NCBI GenBank assembly: GCA_010909165.1
Contig: MU008170.1
Span: forward strand, 682,001-746,000
Length of the DNA: 64,000 nucleotides
Direction: 5' to 3'
DNA from: Anthoceros angustus
Taxonomy: Eukaryota > Streptophyta > Anthocerotopsida > Anthocerotales > Anthocerotaceae
Shown: positions 12,298-23,566 of the stretch, one piece after another
How positions within the stretch are numbered: position 1 is the first letter of the stretch
Layout: each line of letters starts with the position of its first letter
Program-made: the position numbers and the translations under genes
The notes under the pieces: model-generated
The model's database searches: none
The model's input: only the letters and a program-made list of their open reading frames with translations
Told to the model about the DNA's origin: nothing

Positions 12298-14228
12298 TTA
12301 AAGAGTACTTGCTCTCTCTACGATTTTTGAGGCTTCTTGTTTACAACTTAATGCATATAATTTTGTCCTTTCAAAAGGTAGATCTGAATCCATTTTCATA
12401 ATGGTAGGCTCGTCCGCATCTTCACCCACATCCACATTTACTCCAGCAGCTACATTTGTATGGGCCCATCCTTGCAAGGCATCTTGGAAATGGGCAACTT
12501 GTTTTCTTTTTTCCTTAAATGAGGGTGTATTGCTATTAGGTTCTCTCGGAGCTTAGAAGCTCCATCATCATTGTCGCTGTCATTAGAATCCTCCTCCTCA
12601 TCATGACTTGTATCACTGAGATCATAACTCTCTTCTGAAGAGCCCGAGTCACTTTCTGATGTGGATTTGTCATCGTATTTAATGACCACATGTACATCAT
12701 TTAATCCCACTTGTGAGGTAGATCCATCCATCCATGCAACTTCAACATCCCCATTTTTTGATAGCTGCCCGATGATAAACCCAAACCATGCAGTTGCAGA
12801 CTGTGACTTAGGAATATCGTGCTCCTTTGGGAGTCGAACGACGACATCTTTGATTCTGAAATCATATTGAGCATGCTCACAAAGCTCAAACACACTAACA
12901 ACTTCTTCTTTGAATGTTACATCTCCATTTAGAGGACATCCCAACCACCTTACAATAGCAGTGCGTTGCTTGAAATCCACCCGTTGTATAATGCCACCTT
13001 GGCCATGCTCAACAATGCTTGAATTTTCTTCGTCATCAACATCTTGAAGAGTTACATATTGCCTTGGCCAAAAATTGTGCTCTCCGAACATATCAACGTG
13101 AATAAGTTGGCAGGAGTTCACATCCTTGCTTATTGTTCCATCCTGCCAAAGCACATCAACTTTGGTTTTAATGCCTACAACTTTGTGACAGCCTTGAATA
13201 ATGCCTTCCTCCTCTTCATGTTTTTGGCGTTTTGGTTGAGATTCTAAACTTGCGCGTCTTCCTTTTGATCTTTGCTTCTTGTTTTCACACATGACATTAG
13301 CGTCCTCGCAGCTAGAGCTCACAGCAATTGCTCTATTGTTTTTGAGACATTTCATATGTTCATGCAAAAGGCATCGGTCACCTAGCTGCCAATCTGTGTG
13401 AGAAAATTGGTTCATCACAATCAAATCCTTTGGCTTCTGTTGCCTTCTAGGCTTCCTCCGGATCCCAGATACATCACCACAATTAGCAACCCATTCAACA
13501 ACAACCATGTTTGTATCAATTTGTGAAATGGTCCCACGTTTCCTTCGCTTATTGTAGTTTCCAACTAACCATGTCGCCTTTTCTAGAGTTTTTTCATGAC
13601 TTGCTACAACTTTTTGACCAATAAATAATGGTATACCTTTCTCATCCTTGTTTTGACATCTTAGGTGGTTAGGGTTTGTTAGCTTAAGCTGACACTTTGC
13701 CCCATCGTTAAACACCAATGTCACAAGCTCAATGACTGTGTCTACTTTTCCCACCCATCTAGCACGAACGACAAAGTCTCCCACTTGAAATGAGCCTATT
13801 CTCCTTAAGCTTTTACTATCTACATCCTTCATGAGCATACCATTTGTAAGTTCTAAGTCCACTGTAATCATAACGTTTATCACGATGCCCATTTGCCCTA
13901 ACGGGTCTAATGTACATGCCACTACATCATTATGTCTCAAAGTTCTATCCACAATATGGAGATGTTGTGGATTGATATTGCTCTCGTTCAAATCCATCCA
14001 CAAAACTCTTGTTTGCTTGTCAGTTTCTTCTTCCTGCTCCTTATCGCTATAAGATTCTGAGTCTGAACCTGGATCTCCAAACGTTCGTTGTACAATTCCT
14101 AAAAGAGAAGGATTAGATTTCATAGAAACCACATCATCACGAAACACTCGATGTTCTTTCCCTTCCCCTTCTACTTCCATGTTGGCCTTGAAAGATGCAG
14201 AGAGCAACAAGAGGGACAAAACTTCCAA
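12298..14228 (-). pseudogene. PHO2/UBE2O-like protein lacking the UBC domain
   Basis: A single-exon 592-codon frame runs from 14228 to 12450. It contains the N-terminal SH3-like/Tudor-like blocks typical of plant PHO2 (UBC24) and UBE2O: DPLGQMGIVINVMITVDLE, KDVDSKSLRRIGSFQVGDFV, LVFNDGAKCQLKL, FSHTDWQLGDRCLL, DVLWQDGTISKDV, TAIVRWLGCPL and EVAWMDGSTSQVG, then an acidic Ser/Asp tract. A second frame continues the coding style for about 55 codons (to a stop at 12298), so one frameshift near 12510-12560 is likely. The family's catalytic E2 fold should follow but is absent before the F-box fragment. The product could bind substrates but not carry ubiquitin. Start alternatives are 14228 or an in-frame Met 16 codons later. 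Confidence 0.65.
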
Positions 14229-14371
14229 ACTAGCTATTTCACCTAGAAAGACTATCTCAGTAAAAATTTAAATATATGACCCAATGAGATCACAAGGTCG
14301 ATCATGCCCACAACATTTAAGTTGTGGTCACAATATTAATCCTAAAATGAGGTGAGTACGATTGTTCATAT

Positions 14372-14531
14372 TTTGAGTAGTTTGTATACCATATCCCAAA
14401 GGACGGTTATGTTGAGCAGTTTGTATACCGGATCCAAAAGGACGGTTATTTTGAGCAGTTTGTATACCGTACCCCAAAGGACGGTTATTTTGAGCAGTTT
14501 GTATGTGTATACCTTATCCCAAAGGACGGTT
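14372..14531 (+). repeat. 39-bp tandem repeat, four units
   Basis: TTTGTATACC or TTTGTATGTG recurs at 14381, 14420, 14459 and 14498, a 39-bp period. Each unit also holds CCCAAAGGACGGTTAT or a variant. There is no ATG-initiated coding context. It is a simple minisatellite 5' of the PHO2-like fragment. Confidence 0.85.
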
Positions 14532-14744
14532 CAATAGGGTACCTAGTGCTGAAATAATTATTAAAAAGGAAAAGAATTTCAAGACTCAAATATTTAATTT
14601 CTAAAATTTTAATATATTATAAACTAAATAATTAAAGTAGAAATAAAATTATTACACTAGTCAGATCATTTCCGAATCCCCAACCATCACCTTCCTAAAC
14701 TCCTAAAGCCCTATCCTCTATTCCTTCCATTCCTCATGCCGCAT

Positions 14745-14950
14745 CCCCATCCGTCCCCATCCGTCCCCCATCCGTCCCCCATCCGTCCCCATCCGTCCCC
14801 ATCCGTCCCCCATCCGTCCCCCATCCGTCCCCCATCCGTCCCCCATCCGTCCCCATCCGTCCCCATCCGTCCCCATCCGTCCCCCATCCGTCCCCCATCC
14901 GTCCCCATCCGTCCCCATCCGTCCCCCATCCGTCCCCCATCCGTCCCCCA
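14745..14950 (+). repeat. CCCCATCCGT minisatellite mixing 10- and 11-bp units
   Basis: About 19 units of CCCCATCCGT (10 bp) or CCCCCATCCGT (11 bp) follow each other, often in pairs of equal length. Open frames on both strands (Gly/Asp/Trp-rich or Pro/His/Ser-rich) are artefacts of the repeat lacking stop triplets. Confidence 0.9.
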
Positions 14951-15182
14951 TTCCAAAAGCACAATCTCCCCGAAGTAAATAGTTGGGGTCCGGGTTAAGT
15001 ACTAAACCGGTGGCCCTTCTTCGTCGGGTCCTGCTTATCTGAGAACTTCTGCTCGAACAGATGCAGCCCTGTTAGCCTGGTCGAAGGATGTTTCAGAAGT
15101 CGAAACTTTCTGTCCAAGGCTGTCCTAGTTTGCTAAATATCGTGGGTATAGGCAATTGGTGGAACGCGACCATGAACATGAG

Positions 15183-18100
15183 TTACCAGCGATCAAGTTC
15201 TTGAGTCAGGTTGCTGCTATTTTCCTGTTGCTGCTGCGGATAGATCAGATTCTCCTGGCAAGTTAAGCTGACCTTTCGTAACATGTCATAGACCTCCTGG
15301 TCCTGCGGAAGCTTGCAATTTCCAACCATGAAAAAGCGGGCCTGCTGCCCATGCTCAATCCAGCTGAGGCCAGGCTCTTTCCAGGCACCTTCCTCCTTCA
15401 TCCTCTGCTCCACCCTCTTTGCGCAATCCAGAAGGCCAGCATCAGCATAGATGTGTAACATCAATTTGTATGCTGCAGCTTGTTTTGGCTGCAGTTGAAT
15501 TGCAGAAGCAAAGGCCTGTTCTCCTAACACAGTGTTGCCATGCTTCCGACAGGCACCCAGCACACACAACCACGTAGCCAGATTGGGCTGCATTGGCATC
15601 GTCGACAACAAAGCTTCCAACTGGGTGAAGTATCCTGCACGCCCAAAGAGGTCCAGCATACTTACATAATGCTCAATCCCTGGACTGATGCCATAATCTC
15701 GATGCATTGCTTCGAAATACTCAACTCCCTTGTCCACAAGGCCAGCGTGGCTACAAGCAGCAAGAAGTGATAGAAATGTCACTTCATCAGGATCGAATCC
15801 CTCGAGCTGCATTCTGTTGAAGCATTGCAGGGCTTCTTCGACGAGTCCATGTTGAGCATATGCAGCTATCATAGCATTCCATGTCACCACATCCCTTGTG
15901 GCTAAGCTCACAAACACGCTGTGTGCAGCATCTAAGCTTCCGCATTTTGCATACATGTCCACCAGGCAGCTCCCCACAGCAATATCAGACTCCAGCTCCC
16001 TCTCCTGAATCTGGAGGTGCAGTTGCTGTCCCTGATCTAGTGATGCAATGCTTGCACATGCCTTCAAGAGGCACAGAAATGTGACATTGTCAGCACAAGC
16101 CATTCCTTCCTGCTTCATACGTGAATACAGAACAAGGGCCTTCTGCCCGAGCCTGCTCTTAGCATATGCTGCCAGTATGGTGTTCCATGTCACGGTGTCT
16201 TTTGTTGCCATATTGTCGAACACCTTGCTGGCCTCATCTAAGATCCCGCATTTTGCATACATGTCCACTATGCAGTTGCCCACAGCTACATCAGCTTCCA
16301 GTCCCAGCTCCACGGCGTGGGTGTGCAGAAGTTTGCCTTCACGTAACGCTCCGATGCTGGCACAAGCTTTAAGGAGGCACACAAGGGTAATGCGGTCAGC
16401 TGGAATGTTGCCCTCTTGCGACATGCTTGTGTAAAGAGCAAGGGCTTCTTGCCCGTGACCATGCTGGGCATATCCTGCAAGCATGACATTCCAGGTTGCG
16501 CCATCCTTTGCAGGCATCCTGTCGAACACTCGTCGTGCTTCGCTTAAGCTCCCACATTTGGCATACATGTCAACCAAGGAGTTGCAAACCGCCACATCGG
16601 GTTCCAGTCCTGCTTCCTGTACCAAAGCATGGAGTTGCCTTCCCTGATCTAAGGCTCCAATTGTGGCACAAGCTTTGAGGAGGCACACAAATGTCACATC
16701 ACCTGCCGGCATTATGCCCTCGAGCTGCATGCTTGCGTAAAGAGCAAGAACTTCCTCGCCGAGCCCATGCTGAGCATAGCCTGCAAGCATGGCATTCCAA
16801 GTTCTTACATCTCTCGTGGCCAACTTATTGAAGAGCTTGCGAGCATCGTCCAGGCTCCCACATTTCGCATACAGATCCACCAGGCAGTTGCCAATAATCA
16901 CATCAGATTCCAGCCCTCTCTCTTTTACCTGTGCATGGAGCTGCTTTCCCTGGTCTAGTGCTCCAACGCTGGCACATGCTTTCAGGAGGCACACAAAAGT
17001 CACAGGAGTAATGGCCACCTGCTGTTCCATTGTTGCGTACAAAGCAAGGGCTTCCTCTCCAAGTCCATGCTGAGCATATCCGGTAAGCATGGCATTCCAT
17101 GTCACCACATTCCTGCTGGACATGCTTTCAAACACACTGCGCGCATCAGCCAAACTCCCGCATTTTGCATACATGTCCACCAAGCAGTTGCCCACAATGA
17201 CATCAGCTTCTAGGCCCCTTTCCTGGATTTGAGAATGAATCCGCTTGCCCTCATGCAATGCTCCAATGCTTGCACATGCTTTTAAGAGGGAGACAAATGT
17301 AACATGATTAGGTGAAGGTATCCCCTCTTGTTGCATGTTGGCATAAAGACAAAGGGATTCTAGCGCAAACCCAAGCTGAGCGTATCCGGCAATCATGGTA
17401 TTCCATGTCACGACGTCTTTAACAGCCAGAGTGTCAAACACCTGGCGGGCATCATCTAGTCTTCCACATTTTGCATACATGTCCACCAGACAGTTTCCAA
17501 TGACCACGTCATTTTCATGTCCTGTTTGCTGCGTGTGCATATGGAGCTGCCTCCCATGATCTAATGCTCCCACAAACGCACAAGCTCGCAGGAGGTTCAC
17601 AAATGTGACCTGACCAGGGATGATGCCCGTCTCCAGCATGCCGGAATAAAGAGCCAGGGCTTCCTCATGGAGCTCTTCACGTGCATATCCTGTCAGCATG
17701 GCATTCCACGTAACTACATCTCTTTTGGCCAGGTTGCTGAACAACCTGCGGGCCTCCTCCAAGCTCCCGCACTTGACATACATGTCCACCAGGGAGTTAC
17801 CCACAAACAGGTCCGGCTCTACCACACTCTGCAAAACATCAGCGTGCACTTGCCTGCCTGAGTTCAGGTGTACTGCAGCAGAGCACGCCTTAAGGACTGC
17901 CACAAATGTATGGTTGTCCGGCACCACTTCTGACTTTTGCAGCTGCCAGTACAGGTTAATGGCCTCCAGAGGCTGTCCATGTTCTGCATGTGCCAAAATG
18001 ATGGAGGACCAAGAATAGGCATCTGGAGCAACCAGTCTGCTGAACACCTGTGACGCTAACTGCAACCTCCCATGAGAAGTGTACATGCGGATGATGTGGT

Positions 18101-18359
18101 TGCCGAAGTAAGTATTGGACTCATACCCACTTTTGACAAGAAGAGCGTGAATGCCCCTGCCAACAGCCAGACTCTTCTTTGCCACTCGCGTCGTGAGAAA
18201 CTGGCAAAATATAGCTGTACACACGTAAAACCCTCGCTGCACCAGCACATCCAAAGTTTGGACAGTCTCGGTAAGCTGTCCGTCCTCACATGATTTGCTC
18301 CAGGTTCCAACCTCCGAGTCTGCTTCCAGACCTGGCACCCTGGAAGATCCAGGGAACAT
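15183..18359 (-). CDS. PLS-class pentatricopeptide repeat protein with E/E+ tail
   Basis: An uninterrupted 1058-codon frame. About eight P-L-S triplets of roughly 100 residues follow each other, marked by VGNCLVDMYAKCGSLDDAR, DVVTWNAMIAGYAQHG and VTFVSLLKACASIGAL variants. Then come an E-type region (YVSMLDLFGRAGYFTQLEAL, TMPMQPNLATWLCVLGACRK) and an E+-like end (GLSWIEHGQQ, FFMVGNCKLPQDQEVYDML). No DYW deaminase domain follows; the frame ends 59 residues after SWIEHG. Such proteins bind organellar RNA one base per repeat and guide C-to-U editing, usually recruiting a DYW partner in trans when they lack their own. The start at 18359 is the longest ATG frame; no clear transit peptide is visible, so an upstream exon cannot be excluded. 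It has a decayed 3'-end relative at 3250-3790. Confidence 0.9.
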   Translation of the reverse strand: MFPGSSRVPGLEADSEVGTWSKSCEDGQLTETVQTLDVLVQRGFYVCTAIFCQFLTTRVAKKSLAVGRGIHALLVKSGYESNTYFGNHIIRMYTSHGRLQLASQVFSRLVAPDAYSWSSIILAHAEHGQPLEAINLYWQLQKSEVVPDNHTFVAVLKACSAAVHLNSGRQVHADVLQSVVEPDLFVGNSLVDMYVKCGSLEEARRLFSNLAKRDVVTWNAMLTGYAREELHEEALALYSGMLETGIIPGQVTFVNLLRACAFVGALDHGRQLHMHTQQTGHENDVVIGNCLVDMYAKCGRLDDARQVFDTLAVKDVVTWNTMIAGYAQLGFALESLCLYANMQQEGIPSPNHVTFVSLLKACASIGALHEGKRIHSQIQERGLEADVIVGNCLVDMYAKCGSLADARSVFESMSSRNVVTWNAMLTGYAQHGLGEEALALYATMEQQVAITPVTFVCLLKACASVGALDQGKQLHAQVKERGLESDVIIGNCLVDLYAKCGSLDDARKLFNKLATRDVRTWNAMLAGYAQHGLGEEVLALYASMQLEGIMPAGDVTFVCLLKACATIGALDQGRQLHALVQEAGLEPDVAVCNSLVDMYAKCGSLSEARRVFDRMPAKDGATWNVMLAGYAQHGHGQEALALYTSMSQEGNIPADRITLVCLLKACASIGALREGKLLHTHAVELGLEADVAVGNCIVDMYAKCGILDEASKVFDNMATKDTVTWNTILAAYAKSRLGQKALVLYSRMKQEGMACADNVTFLCLLKACASIASLDQGQQLHLQIQERELESDIAVGSCLVDMYAKCGSLDAAHSVFVSLATRDVVTWNAMIAAYAQHGLVEEALQCFNRMQLEGFDPDEVTFLSLLAACSHAGLVDKGVEYFEAMHRDYGISPGIEHYVSMLDLFGRAGYFTQLEALLSTMPMQPNLATWLCVLGACRKHGNTVLGEQAFASAIQLQPKQAAAYKLMLHIYADAGLLDCAKRVEQRMKEEGAWKEPGLSWIEHGQQARFFMVGNCKLPQDQEVYDMLRKVSLTCQENLIYPQQQQENSSNLTQELDRW

Positions 18360-20097
18360 GCTTCGGAGAGAGTCCAGGCTGCCTCACAGTCTTCAAAAAT
18401 GGAAAGAAACCTCTGAGAAAAGTCCCAAGTTCTCAACATGACGGATACCGCATTTGTGACATAAGAAGGGCATGCCTCTGTAAGAGAGCAAGCAGAAACA
18501 AGATCGACATCAGCAATACATGTAGCTAATATTGCATGTGCAGCTCTGAGACGCATCACAAATGCAAAATTATGTTCACTTGCTGATTCGAGAACTCGAC
18601 CACCCAGAGCTCTCGTGACACTACAGGCCAAATCAATTGCAAACATGGCAAACCCACAACGTCTGCCTGGACGCACAATGAGTGCCACAAGAGACCGCAC
18701 TTGTCCAAGTCACAAAACACTGACGTCAGGGGCTGAGGCATGTGTTGCGCAGTCAACAATTCTATCAAGATACTCTACCCAGTGATCGTCCGCAGAGCCC
18801 ATTTCGCCCACATTTCTTTCCCAGTCCTACGCCTGGTCGGTTTCCTTATCTGAATCCTATATATAAAGTACATCAGCCTGCGAGCAGCAAATCAGATTCC
18901 CATTCCTCGGTAAGATCTCAGTGATCGCTGTGACTCTAAATGTGGCAAAGCTGCTTGTTGGGTGCCTTCCGATGTTAGCCCTTTCCTCAATTGCCATGTA
19001 TGTGCTCCTTGGGAGACCAGTCAAACAAGATGTCTAAATGAAGCAATGAAGCCAGGGTTCACGAGCAAGAATCTATGTACATACATGTGCCCTGCTGTCA
19101 GGAGTCTCAAAGTCACTGTGGTATCTCAGCTACGTACATCGATGATTTGTCATAGGTCCTGTCAAAGTGGCAGAAAAGCAAGGGGGATCAAAAGCGCGGC
19201 TGTTAGCCAGCATTTTTATTAGAGCTCGTTGATGGAGGCCCTGGTTTCCTCGGGTTGAGCGGAGGGCGGCTGTGGAGTCTGCCGATGCCGTATTGCGATT
19301 TCTGTCTGCCGCCTGCATCTCACGTGTCTTACAGCCACGCTCCCGCCTTTCCTCCACTCAGGACTGCTCCGCTCTGTTGCTGTCTACTGTGCTTTGCTCT
19401 TGAGCTTCCCCCGATCTTGACGCCCAGCCAGGAAGGTTTGCCGGGGTCACATCACAGCACGCCTGCCGCTACAGGCTCGGCGCCATCACTTCCGGATCGC
19501 AAGTTTAGTGGACTCGCTCACCGGGCTGAATTTGCAGCCAAGTGCCTAAGGTTTATGTGAGGTTCTTGCACACGGCCGACGCAGATCTGTCTGGCATTTG
19601 CTGATTCGAGTTTTGCGTGCATTCGCTTCCCGATTTGTGCGCATTCAAGCTGCCTCGGTCGGGTCCTTTCCAGCGAGCTGTGGGTGCGCTGCAGGCTGCG
19701 GATTGGTCCTGCATGCTTTCTTCTGCGGAGCAATCTCAGCAGTGGGCTGCGTGTGCAAATGCTGGGCAAAGCACGTTCTTTGCAGTGCAGGGCAGACAAG
19801 CTCAAGATTGTGCCTGCTTCCCACATTGATTTCGGGGAGACGTGGAAGCAGAGGGAACAGCAGGCACGTGTGGGAAATGTTGGGTTCCTGCGTTGTGTCG
19901 TTTCGGCTCCGGCAATCTGGATTCCGATCAATGTGATAAGCATCGGAGAATAGGTAGTTTGTGGGCTTTGCTCGATCTCTGCCGGAGCTGAAGTGGCCTG
20001 GCCTTCCCTGCTTAGGGATTTGGTGCCCAAGAATTTCGGGAAGGTTCAGCAGCTGTGGGATGCATAGCTGCCGCATACACCCAGGTGCTCGTAATGT
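18360..20097 (+). promoter_or_regulatory. Shared upstream region between the PPR and DUF616 genes
   Basis: No convincing coding sequence. A TATA-like CCTATATATAAAG at about 18856 on the plus strand would give a DUF616 transcript with a long leader; a possible donor (CTCGGTAAGAT) follows at about 18910, suggesting a 5'-UTR intron. Short open frames here have no recognisable family and differ in codon style from the genes. Confidence 0.4.
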
Positions 20098-23000
20098 ATG
20101 GCCTTGCACAGGCAAGGCAGTGCCAGTCATCAGCCAAGGTTTGTTCCAGAGATGAATGGAGATCACAGGCCGTCCGGTTCTCAGCGGACGGTCCCCATGT
20201 TTAGACATGAAGGGAAGGTGGAGCATAAGGCTGCGGTTGGATCTAGATTAGGGAGGCAAGCAGATCCAGGGTATGATTATGACGGTGGCAAAACTTCGCA
20301 GAGAAAGGACACTGCCAAGGCCAAGAGGGCTCTGCGGACTGTAAAGACAAGGAAATGTTCGCTGGGTCTCTTCACACTGTTGCTGCTCTTTTTGTTGGGC
20401 GTTACCATTTTGTTTGGAGACTATTTCTTCATATTTGGCCGTCCCTCAGGAGGTGAGGAATCAGTATAATTGCACCTTCTCTTTTGCGGAGCAGGTCTTT
20501 GCGGGGTGCGCGTTCGGGATAGCTACACTGTCATGGATTTATGTCTCTGTCTTGTAGGTGTTGATATGCCCAAGTCGGCGCTGTGTATGATGTGTGTGTA
20601 GGTGGCAAAAATTCTGGATTGTCAAGTCTTTCGGAGCAGCAGGTAAGCCTGAAGCATGTTATGCGAACTCGTTTTCTGCATCCGTGATGTAGCGTAACAG
20701 CAAACGTGCACTTGGCCAGCTTAGTGTGGCTGTTGGCACTGTCGTTTTACTCTCCTCTCATCAGCCTATGTCCATGTGATAGATTCAAGCTGATCATCAA
20801 CATGAAGAAGATGTTGCGCGTGACAGCAGGACCAAGGTCGAACAACGGACTCAAGAAGTTTCGGGGGGTAATGCAGCACAAAGTACGTTTGTGTGCTATT
20901 AATGTTTGGTGCTGGTCAGTTTAGTTGGTAATATGGGGTTCTGATTCACTGTTCTCTGATGCAGCAGGTGTGCAGTTTCTACGAGGGCATTCTGAGAAGC
21001 GTCTGAGTTTTGGGCAGAATGTCAAGGGACAGGAAGATCTAGGTCAAGATTCTCGGGCTTGGGACTCTGATGACAGGGATAGGTCCTCCTTGACCTCTAT
21101 TGTTGAAAGCAAGGACAAGCTTCGTACAGTCGATAAGGACCAGGTGAAACTCGATCGTCAGGAGACTGGTAACAAGCAGAGCAGTGGTGGAAATGAGCAT
21201 GAGCAGGACCAGGTCCAGGACCAGGACCAGGACCAGGACCAGGAGGAGGTGGAGGTTGAGGTTGAAGTGGAGTCTTTGCAACATTCACAAGATTCTGTTG
21301 GCAGCCTAAACTCAGGACTGTATAATGAGAAAGGCAGAAAAGAGCTCCGGATGTATGAAAAGCAGTTTGAGGCTACATTGAAAAAGGAGTTGAGTCTGCG
21401 ATCAGGTACCAATGTCAAAACGGAATGGGATGGGGACACGTCGGTGGAGGACAAAGAACTTCCTGAACCCAGAGAAGTGGCAGAAGCTGTCAACCCAAAA
21501 GGTTTGAGGCAGACTATACACACTGCAAATGATCGGAATACATCTGTATCAAAATCCTCTGCTAGTGAGGAAGACGAATATGATGATTATGGTGGAGAGG
21601 CGGGAACCATTATTAGGAAGGGCGTTGATGATGACCAGGACGAGGAAGAGAAAAGTGAAAGTGATGCAGAGAAAGGTGATGAGGTCACCGGAGGCGATAC
21701 ACTGGTCACAGGTGATCTCAATAAAAGCGTAAACTTGGAGTCTGTGAACGTGAAGGTATCATCAAGTACCGAACTGCAATGATGCTTTTTTGTCGGAGGT
21801 GCCTGTTGCGATGGGTTTGTGCCATCTCAATCTGGACCAAGCACATGCTGTAGCTAGAGGTGAGCTAACGCAGTTTTATGTGTATCCTTCCAGGAGGAGC
21901 GCTTAGAACGGAGTAAGAGTACTACTGAGAAGCCACTGAAGCCAAAGAAGCGGCGAATCGGTATTCATCTGACCAGTATCCTCTCTGGATATACGTGTGG
22001 AATTCTGTCTAGAGGCTTACCAGCATTATCAGTGCAATTAATAGCTATTGCTTTTTGCAGTGCCTTGTGAGATTCCGTTTGCCAATTCTACTTTGGAGAT
22101 AACCGAACCTGAAGATACTTCAAAGTTTGCAAATTTCAGTCTCCAGTATATTCACAGAGAGGAACGTCCAGCAGATGACCCAGATTGGGAGCCAAGATTT
22201 GCTGGGCATCAGAGTATGGGTGAGAGGGAGAAGTCCTTCTATGCATCGAGTCAAACCCTCCATTGTGGGTTTGTCCAAGGGCCGGAAGGATATCCAACCA
22301 CTGGATACGAAATAAGTGATGCTGACAAGGAATACCTGAATTCATGTCGGTATGCAGTCTCATCAGGCATCTTCAACAATTCAGACCACATCAGATCACC
22401 CATAATGAAGAAAGTGAGTATGGAATTTTCACTCATTTGCTGCATCTGCATCTTTTGCTGCATTTCTGAAGCATGTCCACCTCTGTTTGGCAGGTATCCC
22501 TGTATTCAAAGAACAACGTATGCTTCGTAATGTTTGTGGATCAAAGTACACTAGATGTCATGGTAGAGGAGAAGCAAGGTCCGAACTTGAAAGGCAGAGT
22601 TGGCTTATGGAGGGTTGTGTTGGTGAAAAACATGCCATTTAACGATGGGCGGAGGACGGGCAAGGTGCCAAAGCTTCTAACTCACAGACTATTTCCATCT
22701 GCAAGGTTTGGGAGTCTCACCCATGTACTTGCTTTACTCAGAGTGAGATTTTATGCTGCTCAGCTGCAAGCATGGTGCTTCTCAAATACATTGTGCCCGT
22801 GCCTAAATTTCTTAGCTGTGCGATGGCAGATATTCCATTTGGCTGGATAGCAAGTTGCGGCTCCAAACGGACCCGATTCTCATCTTCGAGTATTTTCTGT
22901 GGCGGAGAGGAGCTGAGTATGCAATATCGAATCACTACGATCGGCATGACGTCGGTGAAGAAGTCTTGCAAAACAAGAAGCTCAACAAGTTCAACCATAC

Positions 23001-23566
23001 TATCATCGATGAACAGTATCGGTTCTACCAAGAAGATGGACTCACCAGATTCAATGCTTCGGATCCAAAGAGGCTCTTACCAAGTTGTAAGTGCGTTCCC
23101 ATATGTGTTGCCAGTGAAGACGGCCCTTGTTCAAGTGAAGCTCACAATAAATGGTGTGTTATGCCAGATGTTCCAGAAGGATCCTTCATTGTAAGGGCAC
23201 ACACCCCCATGTCCAATCTTTTTTCCTGCCTTTGGTTCAATGAAGTAGACCGGTTCACGCCAAGGGACCAGCTGAGTTTTGCGTACACCTACATGAAGCT
23301 CGTGAGGATGAACCCGCAGATTCCATTCGCTTTCCACATGTTCAAGGTAAGAAACTTCCCCATGCCCATCTCATGTGCCTCAGGATGCCCTGTCCGAACG
23401 CTGCATCTGCTGTGAGACGTCAAGGGCCTTCCACTGATCCGTCCTACCGCTCCTTCTGTCACAGGATTGCGAAAGAAAGTCCCTGGCCAAGCTCTTCCGC
23501 CACAGACACGAGGACAAACCAGCCGAGGTGACTGGAGCTACAGAAACCTCCTCCCAATTGCGGTAA
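20098..23566 (+). CDS. DUF616 (TOD1/MUCI70) type II membrane protein, glycosyltransferase-like
   Basis: Ten exons join in phase: 20098-20452, 20602-20642, 20783-20882, 20968-21755, 21894-21960, 22061-22413, 22494-22705, 22830-23086, 23168-23346 and 23465-23566, giving 817 codons plus stop. A second Met at 20152 is an equally good start; a stop lies just upstream of 20098. The N-terminus is basic, followed by one hydrophobic segment (LGLFTLLLLFLLGVTILFG), as in Golgi type II proteins. A long acidic Gln/Asp/Glu-rich stem (exon 4) is followed by the DUF616 domain: DWEPRFAGHQSMGERE, CGFVQGPEGYPTTGYE, KVPKLLTHRLFPSARYSIWL, EYFLWRRGAEYAISNHYDRH, DGLTRFNASDPKRLLPS and PEGSFIVRAHTPMSNLFSCL. Arabidopsis relatives act in pectin/mucilage polysaccharide synthesis (MUCI70) or are reported as the ceramidase TOD1; which role applies here cannot be told. 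The acidic stem is long for the family. Confidence 0.92.

Noticed and set aside
14711-14978. Gly/Asp/Trp-rich and Pro/His/Ser-rich frames
   Set aside because: Translations of the CCCCATCCGT minisatellite on both strands.
18056-18700. 214-codon minus-strand frame overlapping the PPR 5' end
   Set aside because: It overlaps the PPR coding start in another frame and has no family similarity; it may be leader sequence only.
19518-20226. Overlapping minus-strand frames of 170 and 193 codons upstream of the DUF616 gene
   Set aside because: Mutually overlapping, without motifs; they lie in the presumed 5' leader/promoter region.
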